DNA of 64,000 nucleotides from Hyphomicrobium sp. NDB2Meth4 (GCF_900117445.1 NZ_FPEJ01000003.1:496001-560000); one strand, 5' to 3'. Numbered from the stretch's first letter, positions 17,626-26,200 are shown. Made by a program: numbers and translations. Notes: generated by a model not told the origin, from the letters alone.

Positions 17626-17764
17626 CGGAGCACTCCATCAATGCGTTGTTGCCTGATGGAGTTGATACGCGGCTGCGCTGAGCCCCGCTGTTCCCCGCGT
17701 TACGCAGCACGAGAACCCGCTGTCAAACGGGTAGAGAACCCGAACCGCCCCCCTCGGCCGCGAA

Positions 17765-17946
17765 GCGGCAAGGCGCCAAGGGCGCCCAGCACCGTCGCTC
17801 CGACCGCCCGAGAACCTCTTGGCGCGCCACTCGTCCAAGACGACGCCGCGAAGCGGCCAGGGCGCAAGGCGCCCCGCGCCAAGTGGCGCGGCCAACAGCT
17901 CGCTCGGCGAGCGCCGCACGACAAGCCTCTCTCCACTCGTGTCAGA
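17765..17946. repeat. Dispersed intergenic repeat, copy A
   Basis: A GC-rich, highly self-complementary stretch ending 11 bases before the murA stop (17958). It shares ordered blocks with 59549-59690: gcggcaaggcgcc, cgctccga.cgcccgag, a tggcgcgg hairpin and a terminal ctcgtgtca. Both copies sit just past the 3' end of a minus-strand gene in the same orientation. It fills most of the gap between murA and the small exported protein (17626-17957). Confidence 0.6.
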
Positions 17947-17957
17947 AAGCCTTTAGA

Positions 17958-19250
17958 TCAGCCCGTCAGTCTTTCGATCTGCGCGCCGCAGCGCGACAGC
18001 TTCTGCTCGAGCTGCTCGAAACCGCGATCGAGATGATAGACGCGATTGATCATCGTCTCGCCGTCGGCCATCAGCGCCGCGATGACCAGCGAAACCGATG
18101 CGCGCAGGTCCGTCGCCATTACGGGCGCGCCTGTGAGCCCTTTGACGCCCTTCACAGTAGCCGTATCACCGTGCAGCTGGATATCGGCGCCCAGTCGCGC
18201 CAATTCCTGCACATGCATGAAGCGGTTCTCGAAGATCGTCTCGCGAATGACGCTGGTACCCTTCGACATGGTCATCAACGCCATGAACTGGGCCTGCAGG
18301 TCGGTGGGGAAGCCTGGGAACGGCTGCGTCTCAACCGACACCGGCTCAATCCCGTGCCCGTTGCGTTTGATGCGGATGCCGCTATTGGTCGTGAGTATCT
18401 CGACGCCTGTCTTGGCGAGCGTGTCGAGCGCCGTCTTCAGCAGCTCCGGACGCGCGCCTTCCAGCGTCACGTCACCGCCCGTCGCCGCCACGGCCATGGC
18501 GAACGTGCCCGTCTCGATGCGGTCGGCCAGTACAGAATGCACCGCGCCTTCGAGACGATCCGCGCCTTGAATGTGCAGCGTCGACGTGCCGATGCCTTCG
18601 ATCTTCGCGCCCATTTTGACGAGGCACTCGGCAACGTCGCCGATCTCAGGCTCGCGCGCCGCGTTCTCGATCACCGTCTCGCCGCGCGCCAGCGCCGACG
18701 CCAGCAGCACGTTGTGCGTGGCACCGACCGAAACCTTCGGGAACACCACGCGGCCACCGCGCAACCCGCCGCCCTTGGCCTTTGCAAGCACGTAGCCGGC
18801 CTCAATTTCGATCTCCGCCCCGAGCTCCTTGAGGCCCATGAGATGCAGGTCCACCGGGCGCGTGCCGATCGCGCAGCCGCCAGGCAACGACACCTTCGCC
18901 TGCCCGCAGCGGGCAAGCAGCGGCCCCAGCACCCAGAAGCTGGCGCGCATGCGGCTCACCATCTCGTAGGGGGCGACCGTATCGACGATATCCCGCGCAG
19001 AAAGGTGGAACGTCTCACCGATGTGCTGAGCCGGGCCCGGACGCTTTCCGTCCACGGCGAGGTCGACACCGTGATTGCGCAGGATGCGCGCCAACAGGTT
19101 GACGTCAGCCAGATTGGGAACGTTCTTCAGCGTCAGGCGATCGGGCGTCAGCAAGCTGGCGATCATCAGCGGCAGAGCGGCGTTCTTGGCGCCTGAAATC
19201 GGAATGCTGCCGTTGAGCTTCTCGCCGCCGACGATCCTGATGCGATCCAT
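17958..19250 (-). CDS. murA: UDP-GlcNAc 1-carboxyvinyltransferase (MurA)
   Basis: A 430-residue enzyme for the first committed step of peptidoglycan synthesis, transferring enolpyruvate from PEP to UDP-GlcNAc. The N-terminus has the [19 protein letters not shown] signature; the PEP-binding Cys is at residue 126 in [19 protein letters not shown], so the enzyme is the fosfomycin-type Cys form. [12 protein letters not shown] and a C-terminal [19 protein letters not shown] are also typical. Length is normal. It heads the minus-strand housekeeping block. Confidence 0.97.
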   Translation of the reverse strand: MDRIRIVGGEKLNGSIPISGAKNAALPLMIASLLTPDRLTLKNVPNLADVNLLARILRNHGVDLAVDGKRPGPAQHIGETFHLSARDIVDTVAPYEMVSRMRASFWVLGPLLARCGQAKVSLPGGCAIGTRPVDLHLMGLKELGAEIEIEAGYVLAKAKGGGLRGGRVVFPKVSVGATHNVLLASALARGETVIENAAREPEIGDVAECLVKMGAKIEGIGTSTLHIQGADRLEGAVHSVLADRIETGTFAMAVAATGGDVTLEGARPELLKTALDTLAKTGVEILTTNSGIRIKRNGHGIEPVSVETQPFPGFPTDLQAQFMALMTMSKGTSVIRETIFENRFMHVQELARLGADIQLHGDTATVKGVKGLTGAPVMATDLRASVSLVIAALMADGETMINRVYHLDRGFEQLEQKLSRCGAQIERLTG

Positions 19251-19450
19251 TCGATGTGCCCCTCATGCGCCGGATGGTACCGGCAACCTCAAATGAATGA
19301 TTAAGCGCTTCGCGCCTCTGCCAGCAAGTGTGACGCAAATACTCGCCGGCTGGCGGGCCGCAGCCCGCGACCTTACCGCGTGCACCTGTTCGCACGGTTA
19401 ATGCCTTCGCGCGAGCCTCAAGTAAGGGCAGAGCGCGGCATTCTTTTGGC

Positions 19451-19876
19451 TCAGTCCTGATCGACCTTCACGTTGAAAGGGGCGAGCTCTTCGCGCATCG
19501 CCACCCGCGCCTTGGCCTCGACGCGCCTATACGCCGCTGCCACCCCCCGGCCGTAGTCGGTGAGCTTGGCTCCCCCACCCTTCGCGCCTCCGGGAGCCGC
19601 GCTGACGAGTTGATCGGGGAACATATGGTTGAGAGCGTCAACGAGCAGCCAGGCGCGGCGATAGGACATGCCCAGTTCCCGCCCCGCAGCCGAGATCGAG
19701 CCCGTCCGCCCGATCGCCTCGAGAAGGTCCACCTTGCCGGGCCCGAGCACCATGCCATCGCCGATAAGAATGCGTACGCGCGGAAATGCTCGCTCTGACT
19801 TCCGCTTCGCCTTCGGGATGGCTTTCACAGCCGTGCGCGGGGTCACTCGCTTGGTCTTTTTGGACGCTTCGCTCAA
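19451..19876 (-). CDS. ModE-like winged-helix regulator
   Basis: A 141-residue DNA-binding protein resembling the N-terminal domain of the molybdate regulator ModE. After a Lys-rich leader (residues 1-30) come RILIGDGMVLGPGKVDLLEA, then GSISAAGRELGMSYRRAWLL, the helix-turn-helix, and GGAKLTDYGRGVAAAYRRVE. The molybdate-binding TOBE/Mop domains of full ModE are absent, as in many alphaproteobacterial homologues. A ModE-box-like palindrome lies 83 bases upstream (19959-19982), consistent with autoregulation. No molybdate transport genes are next to it. Confidence 0.85.
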   Translation of the reverse strand: MSEASKKTKRVTPRTAVKAIPKAKRKSERAFPRVRILIGDGMVLGPGKVDLLEAIGRTGSISAAGRELGMSYRRAWLLVDALNHMFPDQLVSAAPGGAKGGGAKLTDYGRGVAAAYRRVEAKARVAMREELAPFNVKVDQD

Positions 19877-19958
19877 GTGTGCCTCCTCTCGCCCACGGCA
19901 CTATAGCAGTGGCCCTGTCCGAACACGACTTGACGCACGAGATGTGAATTTTTCCGTA

Positions 19959-19982
19959 CGGTGTATTCTCCAGTATACAGCG
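19959..19982. promoter_or_regulatory. Candidate Mo-box / ModE operator
   Basis: A 24-base palindrome, CGGTGTAT - 8 bases - ATACAGCG, with seven of eight positions symmetric. It resembles the Mo-box type sequences bound by ModE in alphaproteobacteria (CG.TATAT - spacer - ATATA.CG). It sits 83 bases before the ModE-like start codon and far from the plus-strand DUF3617 gene. Confidence 0.5.
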
Positions 19983-20170
19983 CACAAACCTCCGCGGTTT
20001 CTGACTTGCGTCACTGCGCTCTACACTGAAAACCATCCATCACTTCGGGGCCGAAGATCGCGATGGTTGTGCGCAATAGCGTCCGATTCTCCGAGAGCCC
20101 ACTCGTGATGCAAATCAGCGGCCTGCCGAGGTGCATCAAAGTTGCCATCCACGCCGTCGAGCAGCCGGGC

Positions 20171-20350
20171 CTATTCCGTGCTCTCATTTGCAGCAGTGCC
20201 GCCGACACCGCACTCTGATTTTCCGGCCTGCGTCGTTCGCGATCGTGCACGCGCCTGCTCTTTGCGCTTCTTGAGGTTCGCCCGCAGCTCAGCTTCCAGA
20301 CGCGCAGCGCGATTGTTGCCGCCGCCCTTCTTGCGCTCCCCGTCGGTCAT
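20171..20350 (-). CDS. Small basic coiled-coil protein (59 aa)
   Basis: A 59-residue protein starting MTDGERKKGGGNNRAARLEA, continuing as a charged helix ELRANLKKRKEQARARS and a polar tail. Small proteins with a RLEAELRANLKRRK.QAR.R core are, as far as I recall, common near murA in Hyphomicrobiales. The ATG at 20350 has GGAGCG about 9 bases upstream; the frame continues to 20389 without a better start. Function unknown. Confidence 0.65.
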   Translation of the reverse strand: MTDGERKKGGGNNRAARLEAELRANLKKRKEQARARSRTTQAGKSECGVGGTAANESTE

Positions 20351-20602
20351 GATGTGTCGGCGCTCCCCTCTCCGCCTCGAGCCTCGCAATCGCTGTATCG
20401 ACGATATCGCCCGGGCGTGACCCCTTCAACAAGGAGCGGGCGTTTTTCCCGCCGCCGATCCGATAAATTCCCGCCTCAACAAAGACTTAGCGGATCAACA
20501 CATCAACATCGCGTGAGCACCGCGGCACGCGAGCCAACGTGGCTTGCCATGAGTTCCCACCCATTGAATATGACCGCAACAACATAACAGTGAGGGGAAA
20601 CG

Positions 20603-21112
20603 ATGAAGCGTACCGCTGTAATTCTCGCGTCGACCGTCTGCCTTGGCGTGACCACCGCCTCGGCGATGGCGGCAGATGTCAGCTTGCCGCTGCGCAAGGC
20701 CGGCAAGTGGGAGCAGGTCACCGTCATGGAAGAGGGCGGCAAGAAGCACGAACAGACGCTGACGATCTGCATCGACGCCGACATGGAACGCAACACCGCA
20801 GCAGCCAGCAGCGCCGAGCACGCCCAGCATTGCTCCAAGTACGAGATCAAGAAAGACGGCGACAAAGTCGTGATCGACGCGACCTGCAAAATGAACGGTC
20901 GCGACGTGGACAGCCGCACCGAGATGAGCGGCGACTTTCAGAACGCCTTCGACGTCAAGATCGACTCGACGACGTCGGGCATTCACCAAGCCCAGTCTAT
21001 TTCGATCAAGCGCCTGATCGAGCAGAAGGGAAAGTACCTTGGTGAGTCCTGCGGCGAGCTAAAGGCCGGCGAGGCCATGGGCACCGATGGCACCAAGCTG
21101 ATGGTGCAGTAA
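20603..21112 (+). CDS. Exported DUF3617 family protein
   Basis: A 169-residue periplasmic protein. A signal peptide (MKRTAVILASTVCLGVTTAS, cleavage near AMA) leads into the DUF3617 pattern: RKAGKWEQVTVMEEGG, a Cys pair around TICID...HCSKYEIKKDGDKVVIDATCKM, and DVDSRTEMSGDFQNAF. The family is of unknown function; the conserved cysteines probably form disulfides. GTGAGGGG lies 5 to 10 bases before the ATG. A strong terminator follows at 21135, which it shares with the convergent beta-propeller gene. Confidence 0.85.
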   Translation: MKRTAVILASTVCLGVTTASAMAADVSLPLRKAGKWEQVTVMEEGGKKHEQTLTICIDADMERNTAAASSAEHAQHCSKYEIKKDGDKVVIDATCKMNGRDVDSRTEMSGDFQNAFDVKIDSTTSGIHQAQSISIKRLIEQKGKYLGESCGELKAGEAMGTDGTKLMVQ

Positions 21113-21134
21113 GCGAAGCCACAGCAGACGGATC

Positions 21135-21165
21135 GGAGCGGCCTTGAGCGCCGCTCCTTTTTTTT
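21135..21165 (+). terminator. Rho-independent terminator after DUF3617 gene
   Basis: Perfect 8-bp stem GGAGCGGC / GCCGCTCC with a 7-base loop, followed by eight T. The stop codon of the convergent gene (21164-21166) abuts the T-run. Confidence 0.93.
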
Positions 21166-22138
21166 AGCCAGCCGAAGCGGGCTTGACCACGACGCCCCAC
21201 GGCAGCCGGCCCACCGGCACCGACTTCTCCGCCTTCAGCGTCTCGATGTCGATCACTGTCAGGTCGTTGGTGAGCCCGTTCGCCGAATAGAGCTTCTTTC
21301 CGTCCGGCGACAACGCCATGTGCCACGGCCGCTGCCCGGTTAGGATGTAGCCCGTCGTCTCGTACGTTGACGTGTCGATCACCGCGATGCGGTTCGCGCG
21401 CCCGATGGCGACGAAAGCCCGCTTGCCGTCTTTAGAAAATATGATGCCCATCGGCTGGATCAGCTCTGGTCGCACGCCTGGGATCTCGAAGTGCAGTTTC
21501 TTGACGATCTTGAACGTGTCCGCATCGATCACCGCCACCGTGCCGCCGATCTCCGCCGACACCCAGACATGCTTGCCGTCATGCGTGAACATGGCAACGC
21601 GCGGCCGCGTGTCGACGAGGATGTTCGCCTTCACCTCGAAGTTCGTCGTATCGATGATGTGCGCCATGCTCGTCGCTTCGGACGTTGCCGCAACGAGCTT
21701 GTCGTCCGGGGAAACCGACATGCCTTCCGGCTCGACGCCAACCTCGATTTCCGCCAGCACCTTGCCGGTCGCACGCTCGAGCACCGTGACGTAGCCATCA
21801 TCTTCGTTGGCGACGTATATCCGCTCGCCCTTGTGGTCGACGTCGAGCAATTCCGGATCGGGGCCCGTATCCATCGTGCGCACCACTTCCAGCGTCGTCG
21901 TGTCGATCACGTCGAGCCGGTCGTCATCGCCAGCGCAAACCAGCACTTCCTTGAAGTCTGGCGTAATGGCGATGCCACGCGGCCTCTTGCCGGTCGGAAT
22001 CGTCTTCACCACCTTGAGGCTGTCGCTGTCGAGAACGGTGACAGTGTTGTCCTTCTCGTTGCTGATGAAGATGGTGTCCGCCATCGCCGGCGCACAAAGC
22101 GCGCACGGCAGAACGAGCGTCACGAGAAGCCTGCGCAT
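21164..22138 (-). CDS. YVTN beta-propeller protein, PQQ-catabolism associated
   Basis: A 324-residue periplasmic protein with a signal peptide (MRRLLVTLVLPCALCAPAMA) and about seven YVTN-type beta-propeller blades, e.g. NTVTVLDSDSLKVVKTIPTG and ERIYVANEDDGYVTVLERA. It matches the family described as PQQ-dependent catabolism-associated beta-propeller proteins, commonly encoded beside quinoprotein alcohol dehydrogenases. GGGGAGGAG lies just before the ATG. Only 15 bases separate it from the upstream binding-protein gene, so the two are cotranscribed. It is probably a scaffold or accessory factor of the methanol oxidation system; the exact role is not established. Confidence 0.9.
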   Translation of the reverse strand: MRRLLVTLVLPCALCAPAMADTIFISNEKDNTVTVLDSDSLKVVKTIPTGKRPRGIAITPDFKEVLVCAGDDDRLDVIDTTTLEVVRTMDTGPDPELLDVDHKGERIYVANEDDGYVTVLERATGKVLAEIEVGVEPEGMSVSPDDKLVAATSEATSMAHIIDTTNFEVKANILVDTRPRVAMFTHDGKHVWVSAEIGGTVAVIDADTFKIVKKLHFEIPGVRPELIQPMGIIFSKDGKRAFVAIGRANRIAVIDTSTYETTGYILTGQRPWHMALSPDGKKLYSANGLTNDLTVIDIETLKAEKSVPVGRLPWGVVVKPASAG

Positions 22139-22153
22139 GATACTCCTCCCCTG

Positions 22154-23407
22154 TCAGTGCTTGGCCGTTAACCGGCACTTCGTTTCAGGCTGATCGAAGC
22201 CCAGCGTATCGGTCAGATACTTCGGATGCAGGAAGCCCTCCTGCGGCGAGATCGACACCAGCGCCCGCGGCCCGGCGATCAAGAGCGGCTGCCGCAATTG
22301 CAGGTCCCAGGAACGGAAGTTCATGCCCTGGCCCTTGAAGCCGGCCACCTCGAACTTTTCCGACAGGATGTAGTCGCGCAGCACGTCGGGCGAATTTTTA
22401 CCGGTGCGCGTCACCGCTTCGCCGACGATGCGCACCGCAAGCCACGCCGTATAGTCACGCTCCGTCATGATGCGGCCTGCCTTGCGTTCGAAGCGGTTCT
22501 GCATTTGCGTTCCCGCGTACTCCTCGAACGCGCGGTGCCACGCGACTGCAACAAGGCCGTGCGTGCCGGCAACCGGCCGCGGCTCCGCCGTACGGAACAG
22601 CAGATAATCGCCGAAGACATCCGACTCGTCCGCGACGATGATGACGTCATGATCCGGGACGCCCTGAGTCAGCATCGGCATCTGCGTTTGAATCTGCTGA
22701 TGCCCCGTATCGGTGCGTCGCGAGCCGGCTTCGAACACGTATGGACGCTCGGCCACGATCTTGGCGCCGAACCGCTTCGCCGCCCGGCGTATCGCAGCGG
22801 CATATCCCTCATCCGCCGGCGACTTGCCGACGATCAGCACCCAATGCCGCCACTTCTTCCACATCAGGTATTGCGCCAGCGCGTCGGCGCGCATCGCCCA
22901 GTTCGGCGGGACGTGAAAAATGTTCGCACGGCACTGCTCCTGCCGCAGCACGTCATCGCTTGTGCGCACATCGAAGATCAGCGCGTTGCTCGCTTCCGGC
23001 AGATCGGCAACGGCCAGAAGATCGGCGCTCTCCAGATCGGCAACGATGATCCGTTGCCCCGCGGCAAGAAGCTCCTTCGCCTTCTCGACCGGGCTCGCAT
23101 CCTTGCCGAGCAGAACCTCCATGAGGTCATAGTGCTGGCCGAGCAGCCGCCCCGTGCGATTGTCCTCATCGAGCGCAATACGCGCGCCCTGGATGCCCTT
23201 GTCCTTGACCTCCTTATCGACCAGCGAGAGCGGAGGTGGCTCCTGATAATCCTTCGTCAGATAGACGATCGTCGTCGTCAAAGCCGGCGTTTGCTCGCCA
23301 GCTTTCAGCTCGGCCTTCGCGAGGCGCAGGTCCGAGCCGATGCACAACGCCATGGCAACGAGACATCCGCACAGCAATCGGTAGAGGGTCGAGGGAGGCA
23401 TTTTCAT
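22154..23407 (-). CDS. ABC-type binding protein of PQQ dehydrogenase system
   Basis: A 417-residue exported protein (signal peptide about residues 1-30, LLCGCLVAMALCIGSDLRL) with a type 1 periplasmic binding fold: TTTIVYLTKDYQEPPPLSLV, ALDEDNRTGRLLGQHYDLME, WRHWVLIVGKSPADEGYAAA and VPDHDVIIVADESDVFGDYL. It fits the family annotated as ABC transporter substrate-binding protein of the PQQ-dependent alcohol dehydrogenase system. No permease or ATPase genes are present, so it may act as a sensor or accessory rather than for uptake. It precedes the beta-propeller gene and is separated from xoxG by 108 bases containing a GC hairpin. Confidence 0.88.
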   Translation of the reverse strand: MKMPPSTLYRLLCGCLVAMALCIGSDLRLAKAELKAGEQTPALTTTIVYLTKDYQEPPPLSLVDKEVKDKGIQGARIALDEDNRTGRLLGQHYDLMEVLLGKDASPVEKAKELLAAGQRIIVADLESADLLAVADLPEASNALIFDVRTSDDVLRQEQCRANIFHVPPNWAMRADALAQYLMWKKWRHWVLIVGKSPADEGYAAAIRRAAKRFGAKIVAERPYVFEAGSRRTDTGHQQIQTQMPMLTQGVPDHDVIIVADESDVFGDYLLFRTAEPRPVAGTHGLVAVAWHRAFEEYAGTQMQNRFERKAGRIMTERDYTAWLAVRIVGEAVTRTGKNSPDVLRDYILSEKFEVAGFKGQGMNFRSWDLQLRQPLLIAGPRALVSISPQEGFLHPKYLTDTLGFDQPETKCRLTAKH

Positions 23408-23475
23408 GATATGTTATAACCTCTCATAACCCCTGTAAGCCATCCCCGCGCCGACGGGTCAAATCACAGGTTCGC

Positions 23476-23507
23476 GCGCAGGCCCGCGCAAGAAGGCGGA
23501 CCTGCGC
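23476..23507 (-). other. Intercistronic GC hairpin between xoxG and binding-protein gene
   Basis: A 7-bp perfect stem GCGCAGG / CCTGCGC with further inner pairing (CCGC / GCGG) just past the xoxG stop. There is no T-run, so it looks like an mRNA-stabilising or processing hairpin rather than a classical terminator. Confidence 0.4.
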
Positions 23508-23515
23508 AGCGCTTG

Positions 23516-24070
23516 TTACCAGTGCCGCCGCTCGGGGCCGCCTTTGAACAGAGTGCGGATCCAGGCGATGATCTTCCAGACCTGTTGATCTTCGTCGATC
23601 AGCTCGCCGAACGCAGGCATCGGACCCACCACGCCTTCGGTGCCCTTGCGGTGATAGCCGGCCTTTTTGAGATCATCCGAGCCCAGCGAGATCAGACGAA
23701 ACAGCGTGTCGTCGTCATCGCCGTACACCCAAACCGTGTTCGTCAGTGGCGGACACATGCCGCCGCCGCCACCACCGCCATGGCAACCGTTGCAGCTCTT
23801 GCCAAAGAAGAGCTTCTTGCCCTCGGCGATCGCCTCGGCATTGTCGGTATAGGGGTTCTTCAGCGTACCCTTCGGAGCCATGGCAACGCGGTCCAATGGC
23901 TTCATCGGCTTCTTGAGCTCGTCCATCGCAAGCGGCTCGGGCGCAGCGCCTTCGGCCTGCTTCGGAGGAACCGGCGGAGCTGAAGTGTCAGCCGCGGAAA
24001 TCGGATTGACGTAAGCGACGACAACACCGAGCGCCAGTGCAGCCGCCACTATGCGAACTAACCTTTGCAT
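23516..24070 (-). CDS. xoxG: XoxG-type cytochrome c, electron acceptor of XoxF
   Basis: A 184-residue periplasmic c-type cytochrome with a signal peptide (MQRLVRIVAAALALGVVVAY, cleavage near ISA). One heme site CNGCH is at about residue 92, followed by an unusual run GGGGGGGMCPPLTN and then VWVYGDDDDTLFRLISLG; the axial Met is probably in GVVGPMPAFGE. This pattern is typical of cytochromes cL/XoxG that accept electrons from methanol dehydrogenase. The ATG at 24070 is chosen because it gives the signal peptide; the frame extends to 24139. It lies 29 bases after the small overlapping ORF. Confidence 0.9.
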   Translation of the reverse strand: MQRLVRIVAAALALGVVVAYVNPISAADTSAPPVPPKQAEGAAPEPLAMDELKKPMKPLDRVAMAPKGTLKNPYTDNAEAIAEGKKLFFGKSCNGCHGGGGGGGMCPPLTNTVWVYGDDDDTLFRLISLGSDDLKKAGYHRKGTEGVVGPMPAFGELIDEDQQVWKIIAWIRTLFKGGPERRHW

Positions 24071-24099
24071 TGAGAGTCCCTGTTCTGTTTCCCCAAACT

Positions 24100-24351
24100 T
24101 CAGTCGACGATGTCGTAGGCAACGTTGCCGACATCGCATCGCGGTTCTGCTGCCGCTTTGTCTTCGCCGCCGTGCAGTCGGTCGATTGGCGCCACGCTGC
24201 CGGCGGTTACTAATTTCGTCTTCGCATCAAGCCAATAAGGGATCGAATAAAAGCCGCCTTGGCTTCCAAACTTGCGAAGTAGGGCGCAGGCAAAGTACCT
24301 GCCATCCGCCTTGGACCTTCCCACCGTCAGCAGGCCATCGCGACCGCGCAC
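24100..24351 (-). CDS. Small ORF coupled to xoxJ (83 aa), unknown
   Basis: An 83-codon frame whose GTG start shares its G with the TAG stop of the xoxJ-like gene (TAGTG), with GAAGGGGGC about 8 bases upstream; an in-frame TAA two codons before the GTG fixes the start region. The protein has a hydrophobic/aromatic core GRYFACALLRKFGSQGGFYS followed by IPYWLDAKTKLVTAG and an acidic tail, with no signal peptide. I do not recognise a family. Its position between xoxJ and xoxG, the stop-start overlap and the 29-base gap to xoxG suggest a translated member of the operon. It could be an unrecognised accessory factor or a remnant. Confidence 0.5.
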   Translation of the reverse strand: MRGRDGLLTVGRSKADGRYFACALLRKFGSQGGFYSIPYWLDAKTKLVTAGSVAPIDRLHGGEDKAAAEPRCDVGNVAYDIVD

Positions 24352-26132
24352 TAGTTACTGCCCCCTTCACCGACCCTTCCGATCACGCGCAGCGCCTTCG
24401 CCGCCTGCTCTGAACCGTTCTGTTCGGCGATTTGAAGTGCGGTCTTTCCTTCCTTCGATTTCATCGCCGGATCGGCCTTCGACTGCAAAAGCAGTCCGAT
24501 CATCGGCGTCACGTTGCGCGCAGCCGCGATCATCAGCGGCGTGACACCGTGCTCTGTCTGCGCATTGACGTTGGCACCACGGGTGATCAACTCGCGCGCA
24601 ACGTCGATGGGCCTGGTGCTGCCCGGCAGAAAGATGCCGCCTTCGCCGGGAGAGACCTGGCTCACCGCCACCATCAGCGGCGTCAGCCCCTCCGGCCCGG
24701 CCGGCTTGTCGATGGCAGCACCAGCCTCCATCAGCGCCTTCGCCACCTCGAATTTGTTCTCGGCAATCGACAGCGCCAGTGGCGAATAGCCCTGCGCATT
24801 CGCGCGCTCGATGTCCGCACCGCGCTCAAGCAGCATCTTCACGGTCGGCACGTGATTGCGCATGGCGGCGTGAATGAGCGGCGTCATGCCGTCGCTATCA
24901 GGGGCATTGAGATCGGCACCGAGATCGGCAAGCGCGGAGATCAGCTCTGGATGCCGGTTGCGCGCCGCGGTATGCACCGGCGCATAACCTTGCGGATCCC
25001 GCGCATTGATATCCGCCCCTTTCGAGACCAGAAACTTGATGCGCGCAACGTCGGCCGCAAGCACCGCGTTGGCGAGTTCCTGCGTGGGGTCCGCCCCCTC
25101 GTCCAGCCAGTGCTCGACCTTTTCCTGAGTTACCACCTGATCGGGCGTTGCCTTCTCGGGCTTGGGCGCGAACACGGAATTTGGCAGCACCGTATAGCCG
25201 CCGTGCGCCGGCAGCGTCCCTTGTATGAGGCAGCGGCTGCACTGAACCAGCGGAACGCCATAGTCGGTGAGGATCTTTTCGATCTCCGGCTTCGTCGCCT
25301 CCAGCGCATATTCGAGCGCGTATTTCAGCTTCGCGTCGCGCTTGCGCACACCGATCGAAAGATCGAACTCGAGCGGGATGTAGTCTTCCCACAAGTTCAC
25401 CGGTTGCACGACGATCGGCTCGCCGCGCATCTTCTGCACCCAACCGGCGAACGGCCCCCACACCGCCGCAACATCGAGCTTGCCGTCGACCACGTCCTGC
25501 ACCTGCCGCCACGGCTGGTTCTCAGGTTGCAGGTCGGCATTATGACTGAGCGTGTGCAGCTTCAGGTTTGGAGCAAGTCCGCGCTTGGTCAGCACCTCGC
25601 GCACGCCCGATGTCTGGAACACGCCGATTTTCAGATCCTTGAGCTTGGGATCGTCGAAACCTTTGAAATCGTAACCACGGTCCGCGCGATAGGCGAACAC
25701 GTAGGCGGTGCGATAGATCGGGAAGGTGGTCAGCGCGAGTGCATAATCGGCTGGAAGGTCCAGCAGCACATCGCACATGTTGGTTTCGAACGTCTCGCGC
25801 GTCAGTCCGCGCTCCAGGTACGGCCGCCAGAAATAGATGAGGTCAGCCCCCATCGCCTTGGCGATCACCTCGGCAATTTTGTTCTGATAGCCTTCGCGCG
25901 CGATGTTCGAGAACGGCATGTTGCCGGGATCGGCACAGACGTTGAGCTTGCCCAGCGTCTTTTTCTCGAACATCTCCTTGCCGGCGCGTTTGGCAGCGGT
26001 CTTCTCCGCCGCCGTCAGCTCGTCGTATTCCTTCTCTGCGTCTCGGGCCGCTTGCGCGGGTACGATAAACGCCGACGCCACGACAGCAGCGAGCAGCAAG
26101 GCTCGGGCACTCTTCACCACGCGACTTTCCAT
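24351..26132 (-). CDS. xoxJ: XoxJ-like binding protein fused to ankyrin repeats
   Basis: A 593-residue exported protein. A signal peptide (residues about 1-28, ending PAQAARD) precedes a binding-protein domain (about 58-310) of the MxaJ/XoxJ type: LGKLNVCADPGNMPFSNIAR, EVIAKAMGADLIYFWRPYLE, and DVVDGKLDVAAVWGPFAGWV. XoxJ is thought to help activate or mature XoxF. After a linker with a Cys pair (VQCSRCLIQG) come about six ankyrin repeats to the C-terminus, e.g. GADINARDPQGYAPVHTAAR and GADIERANAQGYSPLALSIA. XoxJ proteins I know are about 300 residues, so the repeat half is an added module. The start at 26132 gives the signal peptide; no strong ribosome binding site is seen. It follows xoxF. 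Confidence 0.88.
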   Translation of the reverse strand: MESRVVKSARALLLAAVVASAFIVPAQAARDAEKEYDELTAAEKTAAKRAGKEMFEKKTLGKLNVCADPGNMPFSNIAREGYQNKIAEVIAKAMGADLIYFWRPYLERGLTRETFETNMCDVLLDLPADYALALTTFPIYRTAYVFAYRADRGYDFKGFDDPKLKDLKIGVFQTSGVREVLTKRGLAPNLKLHTLSHNADLQPENQPWRQVQDVVDGKLDVAAVWGPFAGWVQKMRGEPIVVQPVNLWEDYIPLEFDLSIGVRKRDAKLKYALEYALEATKPEIEKILTDYGVPLVQCSRCLIQGTLPAHGGYTVLPNSVFAPKPEKATPDQVVTQEKVEHWLDEGADPTQELANAVLAADVARIKFLVSKGADINARDPQGYAPVHTAARNRHPELISALADLGADLNAPDSDGMTPLIHAAMRNHVPTVKMLLERGADIERANAQGYSPLALSIAENKFEVAKALMEAGAAIDKPAGPEGLTPLMVAVSQVSPGEGGIFLPGSTRPIDVARELITRGANVNAQTEHGVTPLMIAAARNVTPMIGLLLQSKADPAMKSKEGKTALQIAEQNGSEQAAKALRVIGRVGEGGSN

Positions 26133-26200
26133 GACTGTCCGGTCATTCCAAAGGATGTGCGGATAGCGCCTGTCGTGAGCGCAGCCCGCGCGTGACAACA

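Noticed and set aside
24432-26195. 587-codon plus-strand frame opposite the xoxJ-like gene
   Set aside because: Arg/His-rich composition typical of antisense frames in GC-rich DNA; the minus strand encodes a clear exported protein.
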